DNA of 64,000 nucleotides, from contig CAMQYL010000014.1 of assembly GCA_947039275.1 (NCBI GenBank), positions 1 through 64,000 on the forward strand. Direction: 5' to 3'. This document shows, piece by piece, positions 25,416 to 34,954 of this stretch; the stretch's first letter is position 1, and each line of letters starts with the position of its first letter. The stretch is from Amulumruptor sp947039275 (GTDB taxonomy: Bacteria; Bacteroidota; Bacteroidia; Bacteroidales; Muribaculaceae). The position numbers and the translations under genes were made by a program. Below the pieces are notes generated by a model. It was not told the origin of the DNA and ran no database searches. It was given only the letters and a program-made list of their open reading frames with translations.

Positions 25416-26903
25416 TTAAAATGATATGAGGTTGCCGCCGTCGTTGTGGCGCGGGTCATCGTCGATGATGACGTTTTCGCTGACGATGCCCATGTTCTTG
25501 ATTTCGTCGCTGGTGCGCTTGTCGCGGTTATACGCCGGGGCGCGTTCGAGCTTGTCAATGAGGGCTACATCCTCGAGCTGCGATGGTTTGAGCACCACAT
25601 AGCGGGTGCGGTCCACATTGCTCTTGATGCCCTCGAGACGTTCGCTGCCGTATTCGTTCTCTATGCGCTTCTCCGATGCCTCGCGCGAACGCACAGCCTC
25701 TGGCTGACGCGGCTGCTGCATGGGGGGCTGCTGCACTGTCATCACCGGCTCCTCGTCAAAAGGGATAGTGTTGGCGTAGCGCGCTGACTGTGCGCCACCC
25801 TGACGCACTGACGGATTCTGACGCAGGTCAGCCGCAGGAGCTGCCGGACGGCGCACTGCCGGCTGGGGTGCAGGAGCCTGGGCGGGCGCGGTCTGGTCCT
25901 GACGGAAATTGTTCTCGAATCCGGCTGCCAGTATGGTCATCTTCACCTTGTCGCCGAGGCTGTCGTCAAAGGCTATGCCCCAGATTACATCCACGTCGGG
26001 GTCGAGGGTGTTGACGAAATTGGTGATTTCGGCAGCCTCCGCCATCTGGAAGGGTGTCTGCGCCTGACGCGAGAAGTAGAGGTTGAAGAGCAGATGCTTA
26101 GACCCGAAGATGTTGCGGTTACGCAGCAGCGGCGAGTTGAGCGCATCCTCTATCGCCTTGGTGACGCGTCCCTCGCCCTCGCCGTAGCCGGCTGAGATGA
26201 TGGCTGTGCCGCCGTCGCGCAGGGTGGTGTTGACATCGTTGAAGTCGAGATTGATGTAGCCGTCGCATGTGATGATTTCGGAGATGGAGCGTGCGGCAGT
26301 CGAGAGGGTGTCATCAGCCTTATTGAATGCGTTGATGAAGTCGAGGTCAGCATATATTTCGGTGATGCGCTCGTTGTTGATGATCAGCAGCGCATCCACA
26401 TATTTCGCCATCTCGTCGGCACCGTCAAGAGCCTTGAGGATTTTCTTCTTGCCCTCAAAAAGGAAGGGGATGGTCACGATGCCCACCGTCAGCAGTCCCT
26501 TCTCCTTGGCGATGCGCGCCACCACGGGACCTGCGCCCGTGCCGGTGCCGCCGCCCATGCCGGCGGTAATGAACACCATCTTGGTGTCATCGTTGAATAT
26601 CTCGGCTATCTTGTCGGCATCGTCTTCGGCATACTGGCGACCCTTCTCAGGGTCGTTGCCGGCTCCGAGACCGTCACCTATCTGCACCTTGGTGGGCACA
26701 GGGGAGTTTTTTAGAGCCTGGGCATCAGTGTTGCACACCACAAAGGTTACATCGCTGATACCTTCGTTGTACATATGATTGATGGCATTGTTACCGCCAC
26801 CGCCCACACCTATCACCTTGATGATAGGAGGCAGAGCCTTTGATGTCGCTGTGTCGATAAGATTGACATCGTTTGCAATATTCTCTAAGTCTTCGCGATT
26901 CAT
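25416..26903 (-). CDS. ftsZ: cell division GTPase FtsZ
   Basis: Tubulin-like GTPase that forms the division ring. 495 residues, long because of an extended C-terminal linker. Seen: GVGGGGNNAINHMY near 32-45 (T1), VVCNTDAQAL (T2), GMGGGTGTGAGPVVARIA near 115-132 (tubulin signature, T4), NNERITEIY (T6) and INLDFNDVNTTL (T7 loop completing the GTPase site of the next subunit). From about residue 340 the chain becomes a Gln/Pro/Arg-rich linker, then a conserved end with LKPSQLEDVALIDKLERAPA. Last gene of the dcw cluster; ftsA lies 338 bases upstream, an unusually large gap filled by palindromes. Confidence 0.97.
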   Translation of the reverse strand: MNREDLENIANDVNLIDTATSKALPPIIKVIGVGGGGNNAINHMYNEGISDVTFVVCNTDAQALKNSPVPTKVQIGDGLGAGNDPEKGRQYAEDDADKIAEIFNDDTKMVFITAGMGGGTGTGAGPVVARIAKEKGLLTVGIVTIPFLFEGKKKILKALDGADEMAKYVDALLIINNERITEIYADLDFINAFNKADDTLSTAARSISEIITCDGYINLDFNDVNTTLRDGGTAIISAGYGEGEGRVTKAIEDALNSPLLRNRNIFGSKHLLFNLYFSRQAQTPFQMAEAAEITNFVNTLDPDVDVIWGIAFDDSLGDKVKMTILAAGFENNFRQDQTAPAQAPAPQPAVRRPAAPAADLRQNPSVRQGGAQSARYANTIPFDEEPVMTVQQPPMQQPRQPEAVRSREASEKRIENEYGSERLEGIKSNVDRTRYVVLKPSQLEDVALIDKLERAPAYNRDKRTSDEIKNMGIVSENVIIDDDPRHNDGGNLISF

Positions 26904-26951
26904 GACTGTCGTTGGGTTCTAAAAAGTCAGAAATATTTATTCCTTTGAGCT

Positions 26952-26975
26952 GTAGGGCTGCACCCTGGTGCAGCC
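26952..26975. repeat. single palindrome with GTAGGG edge, stem type E
   Basis: GTAGGG followed by the stem GGCTGCACC-CT-GGTGCAGCC. Same edge as types A and B but an unrelated stem. In the ftsA-ftsZ gap. Confidence 0.7.
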
Positions 26976-27047
26976 GCCATCATGCGGTAATGCTGTGTTA
27001 TCAGCGTGGCATTTCAGTGAGTTTGGCAGCACTGTGAATCCCACATT

Positions 27048-27138
27048 GTAGGGACATGCCATGGCATGTCAGCCTCCAGTCAATGGGATTAAAGCCACCG
27101 TAGATTGCTTTGTCTGACATGCCATGGCATGTCCCTAC
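27048..27138. repeat. inverted palindrome doublet, type A, in the ftsA-ftsZ gap
   Basis: GACATGCCATGGCATGTC cores at 27048-27070 and 27116-27138, opposite orientation, outer GTAGGGAC edges, 45-base spacer. With the type E palindrome it accounts for much of the 26904-27241 gap; no gene or clear ftsZ promoter is visible in the rest. Confidence 0.9.
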
Positions 27139-27241
27139 AATGTTCAGTGTGATTAGAGAGTTCTGCAACGCTCTCGCTACATTTTTATTGGTCATTAAAT
27201 TATTCAGAGGGTCGTTTAAATATGGTTTTATAGATAACTGT

Positions 27242-28612
27242 TTATTTCTGGTCGTCAAAGTCGTCGTCATAAGGATCGTCATTGAGGAAATTGCTCGTGA
27301 AATCCTTGATTTTGGAGAAGAAGCGTCTGCCAGGCTTCGGACGGCGAGGACGCTCCTCTTCCTCTATGACAGGCTCAGGTTCTGGTTCGGGAGCAGGTGC
27401 CTGCTGTTGCTGTACCGGTTGCGGCTGTGACTGTACCGGCTGCTGCTGTTGTTGCGGGGTGACAGCGGGCTGAGGCATCTCCATGCACTCACGCGCACCG
27501 CGGCGCGCCGCAGCATAGAGCACACTGATGACATCCACGGCATCGGGTCCCTGGATGCGTCCATCAAGGAAGCGGATGCTGTCAAGCGGAGTACCAAGGC
27601 GCACGGGCAGCTTGGTCTCTGTCTCCAGACGCTCGTTGAAGCGTGACAGTTTGGCTCCGGCACCCACTATGATGATACCGGCAGGCAGCTGCGAGGGGCT
27701 GTAGCCGGCATATTTTATCTGTTCGTTGATGTTGGCTATGATTTCGCCGGCGCGCGCCCCTACGTAGCTGTTGATTTCATCGTAGTTGGCACTGTCGGGG
27801 ATGAGCGACGATGTCTGGCGCTCGCCCATGGCGTTACCGCCGATTTTCTTGTATTCCTCGGCTTTCTCCTCGAGGCAGTTGAGGGCTGTGATGTCAAGGG
27901 TGATGTTGCGCGACCCCAGAGGCAGGGTGGCGAAATATTGCAGGTGACCCGACTTGTAGACTGACACGCCTGTGGTCTCCGCACCGAAGTCCACGAGCAC
28001 GCAGCCGAGCATCTTCTCCTCGTTGGTAATCACGAGGTCGCCCTCTGCTATCTGGCGCACTATGAAATCGTTGATGCCCAGGCGCAGACGCTCCGACACC
28101 ACGCGGTTGACCACCTGCTTGGGCAGCGGACGGCAGGTGACTATGTTGAACTCTGCCTTGATGTCCTGACCGTACACGCCTATGGGCTGGTTTTCGGGAG
28201 TGCGGTCTATATAGAACTGGCGCCCGATCACGTCGACCACCTCGCGGTCACCTACAGGCAGATTGAAAGCTTCCTGGCGCAGGTCGGCAAGGATGTCCTC
28301 TGTAAACTCCTCTGGAGCAGGCAGACGGCGGCACACCTCGCGTGGCGATGACATGAATGAAAGTCCGCCTATGCCGAGATAGACGCTCTTGATCTTGCGT
28401 GGATGCAGACGGTTCTCCAGCTTCTTGATGATACGGTGGATGCGGCTGTCTACCTCCTCCACATTGCGTATCCAGCCGTATCTGACGCAGTCTATCAGCC
28501 GCTCTTCCTCAAGAGCGATGACTGTCAGTATGCCGTTCTCGTCCACGGTGCCGGCTGCTCCGCGTATCTTGGAACTTCCTATCTCAAGGGCTATTACGTG
28601 TTTCGGTTCCAT
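27242..28612 (-). CDS. ftsA: cell division protein FtsA
   Basis: Actin-like ATPase that ties FtsZ filaments to the membrane. 456 residues. Seen: phosphate 1 motif ALEIGSSKIRGAAG near 9-22, the SHS2/1C domain, GCVLVDFGAETTGVSVYKSG (phosphate 2) near 207, and IIIVGAGAKLSRF (adenosine motif) near 317. After about residue 380 comes a glutamine/proline-rich linker (runs of QQQ), then a basic amphipathic segment RRFFSKIKDFTSNFLN, the likely membrane-targeting helix, followed by an acidic tail DDPYDDDFDDQK not seen in the short enterobacterial protein. Lies 46 bases after ftsQ. Confidence 0.95.
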   Translation of the reverse strand: MEPKHVIALEIGSSKIRGAAGTVDENGILTVIALEEERLIDCVRYGWIRNVEEVDSRIHRIIKKLENRLHPRKIKSVYLGIGGLSFMSSPREVCRRLPAPEEFTEDILADLRQEAFNLPVGDREVVDVIGRQFYIDRTPENQPIGVYGQDIKAEFNIVTCRPLPKQVVNRVVSERLRLGINDFIVRQIAEGDLVITNEEKMLGCVLVDFGAETTGVSVYKSGHLQYFATLPLGSRNITLDITALNCLEEKAEEYKKIGGNAMGERQTSSLIPDSANYDEINSYVGARAGEIIANINEQIKYAGYSPSQLPAGIIIVGAGAKLSRFNERLETETKLPVRLGTPLDSIRFLDGRIQGPDAVDVISVLYAAARRGARECMEMPQPAVTPQQQQQPVQSQPQPVQQQQAPAPEPEPEPVIEEEERPRRPKPGRRFFSKIKDFTSNFLNDDPYDDDFDDQK

Positions 28613-28658
28613 AATGGTATCGGGTATATCTGTTCGTTGTTTTTCTATGGTATTTGTT

Positions 28659-29570
28659 TCAGACTGGTTTTTCTGATTTCTTTTGCATCACGGAGTCAGG
28701 TTTCTGCGGCTGCTTGACACCCTTGTTGGTCTTGGGGAAGCCTTTCCCTTCCAGAGCGTCGTCGGTGGGCATCATCGTGGTGGCATCGTCAGCCTCGTCG
28801 ATGTCTTCCTCTATGTCGGGGATGACGTTGTGACCTTTCTTGGCACGTGTCGCCACTACCTGCCCGCGCCATTTGACTGACACGGTGTCGTAGTAGTTCC
28901 ACCCCTTCTCAGGCATGACCTCGCGGTAAAATCTCTTGAGCCTGTCAAGTTTCTCCACATAACCCGAGGTGTCGCCGAGGTTGATGACATGGCCGTGGAT
29001 GACGGGCACGAGCATGATGTCACGCGGCGAGTCGACCTTGATGGCTGACACTAACGCATCCCAGCCAGGGTCGCCGCTGATATGGCGCACAAGCGGCAGA
29101 TATGACTCTGCGCGGAGATTCATGCGGTCAAGACGCCCCTCGATGACAGGCACATCCACATGGTAGCGGGCGTTGGCGGAGATGCGCTTGCCGTCCTTGT
29201 TGATGTAATATGACTTGTTGCCGTCAAATACCCTTGCCACCGGGCGCATGGGGGTTACTTCGATGAGCACTTTGCCGGTGGTGAGTATCAGAGCCTTGGC
29301 ATCCTCTATCTTGTCTATCCCGGCAAGCCTCCGCTCTATGTCGGAGGTGTTGATTTCGCTCAGCGGACGCCCGGGCGCGGTGTTGATGATGTCGCCGAGG
29401 TCGCGGTTAAGCTCGCGCACGGTGACAAACGGATGCGCCGAGGTGTCATTGACCTGTATGCTCACTTCGGTGCACGTGTCGGCAGCAGCCATATACGACG
29501 TAAGCGTCAGTGCCGCCGCAAGATATGCGACGGCTACCGCGGTCACTATTATGGCTACGTAGCGTTTCAT
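28659..29570 (-). CDS. ftsQ: cell division protein FtsQ
   Basis: 303 residues. Bitopic division protein that links early and late divisome parts in the periplasm. Seen: short cytoplasmic N-terminus, one helix (about 5-28), then a POTRA-like and beta domain (VTVRELNRDLGDIINTAPG, LSEINTSDIERRLAGIDKIEDAK, YYINKDGKRIS) typical of divergent Bacteroidetes FtsQ. Sequence identity to enterobacterial FtsQ is low; the call rests on topology and on position between murC and ftsA. The tail is rich in charged residues and lysine. Overlaps the murC stop by four bases. Confidence 0.88.
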   Translation of the reverse strand: MKRYVAIIVTAVAVAYLAAALTLTSYMAAADTCTEVSIQVNDTSAHPFVTVRELNRDLGDIINTAPGRPLSEINTSDIERRLAGIDKIEDAKALILTTGKVLIEVTPMRPVARVFDGNKSYYINKDGKRISANARYHVDVPVIEGRLDRMNLRAESYLPLVRHISGDPGWDALVSAIKVDSPRDIMLVPVIHGHVINLGDTSGYVEKLDRLKRFYREVMPEKGWNYYDTVSVKWRGQVVATRAKKGHNVIPDIEEDIDEADDATTMMPTDDALEGKGFPKTNKGVKQPQKPDSVMQKKSEKPV

Positions 29571-31000
29571 CGGCGCGGATGTTTTTTCAGTTCGTCAACC
29601 AGAGGAGGGAGCATGTCGCTGACATCGCCGGCTCCCACATTGAGAAGCACGTCGAAATCACCCTGACGCATCCACTCGGCAAGCATGCTCTTGCTCAGCA
29701 CGATATGGCGCGGATTCTTCATCAGACCGGCTATGGTCTGCTCGGAGATGCCCTCGATGGGCTGCTCACGCGCAGGATACAGCTCTACAAGCACTACTTC
29801 GTCGGCGAGGTCGAGCGCGGTGGCAAACTCCGGAGCGAAATCGCGGGTACGGCTGTAGAGATGAGGCTGGAACATCACGGTCAGCCGCCTGTCGGGATAC
29901 AGGGTCTTGACGGAGGTTATCGAGGCGCGGAGCTCGTCGGGGTGATGGGCATAGTCATCTATGACAACACGCGACGAGGGCGCAGGTTCACGCATCAGGA
30001 ATTCAAACCGTCTCTTGGGTCCCATGAATGATGCCACGGCGCGGCGCATGCTGTCCACTTCGAGATGCCCGGTAGCATATACTCCTGCTATGGCGGCGAT
30101 GGTGTTCTCTATGTTGATTTCCACAGGCACTCCGGGGGTGATGTCGCGGATGATGCCGTCGGGTGTGGCGAGGTCAAAGGTTATGGCGCCGTCGCCGCGG
30201 CGTATGTTCTCGGCATGGAAATCTCCGTCGGTCTTGCCGTAGGTCCACACTCTGACATCCTTGCCGGGGCGCGGCTTGAGCTTAAGCCCCGTGTGCACTA
30301 TCAGTGTACCTCCTGGCTGGATGAGTTCAGTGAAGTGGGCGAAGCTCTCCAAGTAGGCTTCCTCGGTGCCGTATATGTCGAGATGGTCGGGGTCGGTGGC
30401 TGTGATGACGGCGATGTAGGGTGTCAGGCGGTGGAATGAGCGGTCAAATTCGTCAGCCTCGATGACGCTGTAGGGCGAGGTCTGGCTCAGCAGCAGGTTG
30501 CTGTCATAGTTGCGAAGGATGCCACCGAGAAATGCGTTACAGCCCACGCTGCTCTGATGCAGTATGTGCGCCGCCATGGACGATGTGGTGGTCTTGCCAT
30601 GCGTTCCGGCAAAGCAGATGCCGAGGCTGCTGCGGGTAATCTTGCCAAGAAGCTCCGACCGCTTGACCACCTCGAATCCGTGGTCTCTGAACCATCCCAG
30701 CCCCTCATGGCTCGCCGGCACGGCAGGGGTGTACACCACCAATGTGTCCTCAGGGTTGCGGAATGCCTCGGGGATGGCATCGGCACTCTCGTCGAGGGTG
30801 ATCTCTGCACCCTCCTGCCTCAGCTGCTCGAGCAGGTGGGAGTCGCTGCGGTCATAGCCGCCCGTGCGGTGTCCCTTTGACAGGCAATAGCGCACGAGTG
30901 CCGACATGCCTATGCCGCCCGCGCCTACGAAATATACGTTGGGCTTGATGGCATCGCTGCATGAGTGCGCGGCGGCAGATATGTTGTCTTGTTCCATCAT
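29567..31000 (-). CDS. murC: UDP-N-acetylmuramate--L-alanine ligase
   Basis: Adds the first stem amino acid, L-alanine, to UDP-MurNAc with ATP; cytoplasmic peptidoglycan step. 477 residues from ATG 31000, or 476 from ATG 30997 (MEQDN). Seen: N-terminal UDP-binding loop VGAGGIGMSALVRYCL, ATP P-loop FAGTHGKTTTSSMAAHIL near 126-143, the EADEFDRSFH region (metal and substrate), and DDYAHHPDELRASI near 345, a hallmark of MurC. Overlaps ftsQ by four bases and the murG stop by four (ATGA), part of one tight transcription unit. Confidence 0.96.
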   Translation of the reverse strand: MMEQDNISAAAHSCSDAIKPNVYFVGAGGIGMSALVRYCLSKGHRTGGYDRSDSHLLEQLRQEGAEITLDESADAIPEAFRNPEDTLVVYTPAVPASHEGLGWFRDHGFEVVKRSELLGKITRSSLGICFAGTHGKTTTSSMAAHILHQSSVGCNAFLGGILRNYDSNLLLSQTSPYSVIEADEFDRSFHRLTPYIAVITATDPDHLDIYGTEEAYLESFAHFTELIQPGGTLIVHTGLKLKPRPGKDVRVWTYGKTDGDFHAENIRRGDGAITFDLATPDGIIRDITPGVPVEINIENTIAAIAGVYATGHLEVDSMRRAVASFMGPKRRFEFLMREPAPSSRVVIDDYAHHPDELRASITSVKTLYPDRRLTVMFQPHLYSRTRDFAPEFATALDLADEVVLVELYPAREQPIEGISEQTIAGLMKNPRHIVLSKSMLAEWMRQGDFDVLLNVGAGDVSDMLPPLVDELKKHPRR

Positions 31001-32103
31001 TTCTCTTTGGTCAACAGTTTTATTACCTCATCGGCTATACGCTCGTCAGAGCCGGGAAGTGCCATCTTGCGCACATTGGCGGCATACCGTTCGCGGCGGT
31101 CGGGGTCGCAGAGCAGTGCGGGGGCTTCCTCTTTGAGCCGCTGCGAGGCTTCGGCATCAAGTATCATCATGGCAGCGTCGCGGTCTACGAGCGCCATGGC
31201 GTTTTTGCGCTGATGGTCCTCGGCTACATTGGCTGAGGGAATGAGTATGGCTGGCACGCCGAGGAGCTGAAGTTCGCTGATGGTGCTTGCTCCGGCGCGC
31301 GAGATGACGAATGTGGCAGCGCGGTACACGGTCGCCATGTCGGGCAGAAACGCCATGGTCTTGACCTTATCCTTGCCATGGGTCTTCTCAGCAAACTCGT
31401 CATAGTATATCTTGCCGGTCTGCCACAGCAGGTTGGCACCTGTGGCGGTGATGGCATCCATGGCTGCATAGGTAGCGTCGTTGACTGAGCGCGCTCCGAG
31501 GCTGCCGCCTACCACCACCACGAGCGGTTCGTCGGCAGGGAAACCCAAGGCTTCGCGAGCCTCGGCAGGGGTCAGCTTGCAGTCAAAGAGGGCTTTGCGC
31601 ACGGGGTTGCCGGTCATCACTATGCGGTCGGCTGGGAAAAACCGCTCCATATTGTCATACGCCACGCATATGCGGTCGGCATCCTTGGCAAGGAGCTTGT
31701 TGGTGACCCCGGCATAGGAGTTCTGCTCCTGGATAAGGGTTGGCACGTGCACCTGCTGGGCGGCTGCGAGGGTCGGACCGCTGGCATAGCCGCCGACACC
31801 TATAGCCACATCGGGCTTGAAGTCGCGGACGATTTTCTTAGCCATGCGGCTGCTGCGCCACAACTTAAGCAATACGCCAACATTGCGCCACAGCCGCTTG
31901 CGGTCGAAACCTGCCACCGGAAGCCCTATGATCGGGTAACCCGCCTCGGGGACGCGTTCCATCTCCATGCGGTTGTCAGCCCCGACAAACTGTATCTTCG
32001 CTTCTGGAAGCCTCTGCTTGAGGGCGTTGGCTATGGCGAGGGCAGGGAATATATGTCCCCCGGTGCCTCCGCCGCTTATGAGTATATGATAGTCGGTCTT
32101 CAT
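30997..32103 (-). CDS. murG: UDP-GlcNAc:undecaprenyl-pyrophosphoryl-MurNAc-pentapeptide GlcNAc transferase
   Basis: Makes lipid II from lipid I on the inner membrane face. 368 residues from ATG 32103 (MKTDYHILISGGGTGGHIFPA); the frame is open upstream inside ftsW but that part is antisense-like sequence without homology. Seen: GGGTGGHIFPALAIANAL near 10-27, GVGGYASGPTLAAAQ near 104-118, EQNSYAGVTNKLLA, VVGGSLGARSVND near 190 and SRAGASTISELQLLGVPAILIPSA near 269, which forms the UDP-GlcNAc site. Eight bases downstream of ftsW. Confidence 0.96.
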   Translation of the reverse strand: MKTDYHILISGGGTGGHIFPALAIANALKQRLPEAKIQFVGADNRMEMERVPEAGYPIIGLPVAGFDRKRLWRNVGVLLKLWRSSRMAKKIVRDFKPDVAIGVGGYASGPTLAAAQQVHVPTLIQEQNSYAGVTNKLLAKDADRICVAYDNMERFFPADRIVMTGNPVRKALFDCKLTPAEAREALGFPADEPLVVVVGGSLGARSVNDATYAAMDAITATGANLLWQTGKIYYDEFAEKTHGKDKVKTMAFLPDMATVYRAATFVISRAGASTISELQLLGVPAILIPSANVAEDHQRKNAMALVDRDAAMMILDAEASQRLKEEAPALLCDPDRRERYAANVRKMALPGSDERIADEVIKLLTKEK

Positions 32104-32111
32104 ATCTGATT

Positions 32112-33527
32112 TTAGTCTATCATTGTAAGGTTGTCGCCACTGATTTCTTCGGGAAGTGCATTGATTTCGCGGCGTATATTGGTCTTCTTGTCGCTGCCTC
32201 TGACGGCGTAGCGGCTCACGCTGAGCATGATGCCGAAAGCTATAGACACCATCAGTATCGAACACCCCCCTTTGGATATGAGGGGCAACGGCTGACCCGA
32301 CACAGGGAACACGCCCGTGACGATAGCCATATGGAACAGGGCTTGCATCACCACCGTGACCGCCATGCCGATGACAAGCAGTGCGGGGAACGCCCTGGAG
32401 CACCGCGAAGCTATCGAACTGGCGCGTCCGAGCAGCAGCAGGTAGAGAAACAGCACGAATGCCGCCCCGGCAAGCCCGGTCTCCTCTATGATGATGGAGT
32501 AGATGTAGTCGGAGAATGCGAGGGGCAGACGTGAGGTCTCACGCGAATTGCCGGGACCGACGCCTATCACTCCTCCACGTGCCTGTGCCATGTAGGCATA
32601 CATCTCCTGGGCATTCTTGTCGGTTATGTCCTGCTCGTACTTGGGCACGTCGCCGTCTGACGAGTGGCGTATGAGACGCATCACCCATGTGCCGACACGC
32701 CCCTTGTCGCCGAAACGGTCAAGCAGAAACTGCTGGGTCGAGGTCAGCTGTCCTGCCTCCACAAGTTCACTGATTTCCTTGCGCGACTTCTCGTCCTGAC
32801 GGCTGTCTGACGAGTCGGTCGGCGAGATGAGTATGTAGGCGGCTCCGAGCACTATCAGCACTCCGAAGTAGAAGAGGAACACCTTGCCAAGCGTGCGCCA
32901 GCGTGACCCGCCGATGACGAGCATCGACAGACTGATGCCTATCAGCAGCAGCGTGTTGGTCATGCCCTGGGTGATCAGCAGCGCACAGTAGCCCACGACT
33001 ATGGTCACGGACACCCACACTCCGGGGGTCTGCAGCTCACGGTTGCGGCGGTTCTGAGTACGCGCCAGCACCAAGGCTATGCACAGCGGTGCGGCGAGTT
33101 TGATCATCTCGCTCGGCTGTATGGTGATAAACAGGTTGATGGAGCGGCGCGCGCCGTTGACCACATCGCCTGCCACCATCACGTAGCCCATCAGTGCCGC
33201 CGAAGCAAGGGCAAACGGCGGTATCCATTTGGCTATCTTGCTGTAATGCACACGCTGGAGCAGCAATATGCACACGAAGCCCAGCAGCAACGTGCCGATA
33301 TGGCGTACGATGGGGGCGAACACGCCCAAAGTGCCCGAAGTGACCACTTCGCGCGACGATGCGCTGTAAAGCTCGATTATCGACACCAGCACTAAGAATA
33401 TGTACACGCCCCAGATATAGGGGTCACCCTTAGCCACGGGCTTCAACTCATCCACAGCCGCCGTCCGTGGCGCAGCCTGCGCTGTCCGCGCCTCCGCCTC
33501 CTCAGGATTATATGCTACCGTAGCCAT
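32112..33527 (-). CDS. ftsW: lipid II glycan polymerase / division protein FtsW
   Basis: SEDS-family membrane protein that polymerises lipid II into glycan at the septum with PBP3. 471 residues, about ten helices. Seen: an N-terminal cytoplasmic extension of some 35 residues, NGARRSINLFITIQPSEMIKLA near 125-146 (SEDS signature), the large periplasmic loop holding SSDSRQDEKSRKEIS and YMAQARGGVIGVGPGNSRETSRLPLAFSDYIYSIIIEETG-type region with the conserved acidic residue, and GQPLPLISKGGCSILMVSIAFG near the C-terminus. An AT-rich 9-bp repeat array ends nine bases before the ATG. Confidence 0.94.
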   Translation of the reverse strand: MATVAYNPEEAEARTAQAAPRTAAVDELKPVAKGDPYIWGVYIFLVLVSIIELYSASSREVVTSGTLGVFAPIVRHIGTLLLGFVCILLLQRVHYSKIAKWIPPFALASAALMGYVMVAGDVVNGARRSINLFITIQPSEMIKLAAPLCIALVLARTQNRRNRELQTPGVWVSVTIVVGYCALLITQGMTNTLLLIGISLSMLVIGGSRWRTLGKVFLFYFGVLIVLGAAYILISPTDSSDSRQDEKSRKEISELVEAGQLTSTQQFLLDRFGDKGRVGTWVMRLIRHSSDGDVPKYEQDITDKNAQEMYAYMAQARGGVIGVGPGNSRETSRLPLAFSDYIYSIIIEETGLAGAAFVLFLYLLLLGRASSIASRCSRAFPALLVIGMAVTVVMQALFHMAIVTGVFPVSGQPLPLISKGGCSILMVSIAFGIMLSVSRYAVRGSDKKTNIRREINALPEEISGDNLTMID

Positions 33528-33535
33528 CGTTTATG

Positions 33536-33564
33536 AAATTTATAAGATTTATAAGTCTTATATT
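33536..33564. repeat. 9-bp AT-rich tandem repeat before ftsW
   Basis: Plus-strand reading: ATAAGATTT, ATAAGTCTT, ATATTTTTT. It lies between the murD stop (33571) and the ftsW ATG (33527), so it forms the ftsW leader. Confidence 0.7.
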
Positions 33565-33570
33565 TTTTTA

Positions 33571-34953
33571 TTAAATCATCTCTTTCACTGCCGCCTTGAA
33601 CTTCTCTCCGCGGTCCTCATAGCTCGTGAAGAGGTCGAAGCTCGCGCAGCAGGGCGACAGCAGCACTGTATCGCCCTCCTCTGCCATCTTGCGGCACTCT
33701 GCCATCGCATCGGCAAGCGAGTCGGTGCTGACTATCTGAGGCACTTCCGCTCCGAAGAAATCCATGATTTTCTCGTTGTGGAGACCCATCGCCACTATGC
33801 CCTTGACCTTTTCGCGCACCAGAGGGAGGATTTCGCTATAGTCATTGCCCTTGTCCTTGCCGCCGAGAATAAGCACGGTGGTGCGTGACTTAGGCATACT
33901 CTCGAGTGCATACCATGTGCTGTTGACATTGGTCGCCTTGGAGTCGTTGATGTAGCGCACTCCGTCAATGACTGCCACAGGCTCTAAGCGGTGCTCCACG
34001 CCCTCGAAGTCGCCGAGAGCCTTGCTGATGACATCCTTCTTGATGTTGAGCAGGCATGCCGACAGTCCGGCTGCCATGGAGTTGTAGAGGTTGTGCAGAC
34101 CGTTGAGGGCGAGGTCGGCGCGGGGCATGGTCATCGATGTGCCGGGGGTGTGGAACTCCACATCGCCCTGACCGTCGACATACGCTGCCACGTCGGGCTC
34201 TTCGGTCTCGGCAAACGGATAGCGGGCTGCCTCGGTGGTGACGTGGCGGAGCTGCTCGGTGATTACGGGGTCGTCGTTCCAGAATATGAATGCATCCTGT
34301 GGGGTGAGATTGTTGAGGATGCGGAATTTCGCGTTGACGTAGTTCTGCATCTCATGGTCATAGCGGTCGAGATGGTCGGGGGTGATGTTCATCATCACCG
34401 CTATGTTTGCCTTGAAGTCATACATGTTGTCAAGCTGGAAGCTCGACAGCTCTATGACGTAGATGTCGTGGGGCTCACGTGCCACCTGTAGGGCGAGCGA
34501 ATTGCCCACGTTGCCGGCGAGGCCTACGTCAAGCCCTGCCTTGGTCAGTATGTGGTAGGTGAGCATGGTGGTAGTGGTCTTGCCGTTGCTGCCGGTGATG
34601 CACACCATGCGCGAGTCGGTGTAATATCCGGCAAACTCTATCTCGCTGACCACCTTGATACCCTTCTCGGCGATGGCGCGCATCACAGGGGTCTCGAAAG
34701 CGATACCGGGGCTCTTGACCACGAGGTCGGCATTGAGGATGCGTTCCATCGTGTGTCCGCCCTGCTCCCATTCTATCTGTTCGCGGTCGAGCATGGAGGC
34801 GTAGTGACCCGACACCTTGCCGTAGTCGCTGAGAAACACCTCCCAGCCCTTGTCCTTGCCAAGTATGGCGGCCCCTACGCCGCTCTCCCCTCCGCCGAGC
34901 ACCACCAAGCGTCCAGCTTCAGGTATATTTTTGTTCTCTTTTATCAGACTCAT
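33571..34953 (-). CDS. murD: UDP-N-acetylmuramoyl-L-alanine--D-glutamate ligase
   Basis: Adds D-glutamate to UDP-MurNAc-L-Ala. 460 residues. Seen: N-terminal LVVLGGGESGVGAAILGKDKG (UDP-MurNAc domain), P-loop CITGSNGKTTTTMLTYHIL near 112-130, MNITPDHLDRYDHEM (carbamoylated-lysine/metal region), EHRLEPVAVIDGVRYINDSKATN near 325-347 and LLSPCCASFDLFTSYEDRGEKFK at the C-terminus, which is diagnostic for MurD. Its start codon is almost in contact with a 15-bp tandem repeat, then a single type A palindrome separating it from mraY. Confidence 0.96.
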   Translation of the reverse strand: MSLIKENKNIPEAGRLVVLGGGESGVGAAILGKDKGWEVFLSDYGKVSGHYASMLDREQIEWEQGGHTMERILNADLVVKSPGIAFETPVMRAIAEKGIKVVSEIEFAGYYTDSRMVCITGSNGKTTTTMLTYHILTKAGLDVGLAGNVGNSLALQVAREPHDIYVIELSSFQLDNMYDFKANIAVMMNITPDHLDRYDHEMQNYVNAKFRILNNLTPQDAFIFWNDDPVITEQLRHVTTEAARYPFAETEEPDVAAYVDGQGDVEFHTPGTSMTMPRADLALNGLHNLYNSMAAGLSACLLNIKKDVISKALGDFEGVEHRLEPVAVIDGVRYINDSKATNVNSTWYALESMPKSRTTVLILGGKDKGNDYSEILPLVREKVKGIVAMGLHNEKIMDFFGAEVPQIVSTDSLADAMAECRKMAEEGDTVLLSPCCASFDLFTSYEDRGEKFKAAVKEMI

Positions 34954-34954
34954 A

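Noticed and set aside
26904..27241. Possible ftsZ-specific promoter in the ftsA-ftsZ gap
   Set aside because: No TAnnTTTG box at a sensible distance on the minus strand was found; the gap is mostly palindromes.
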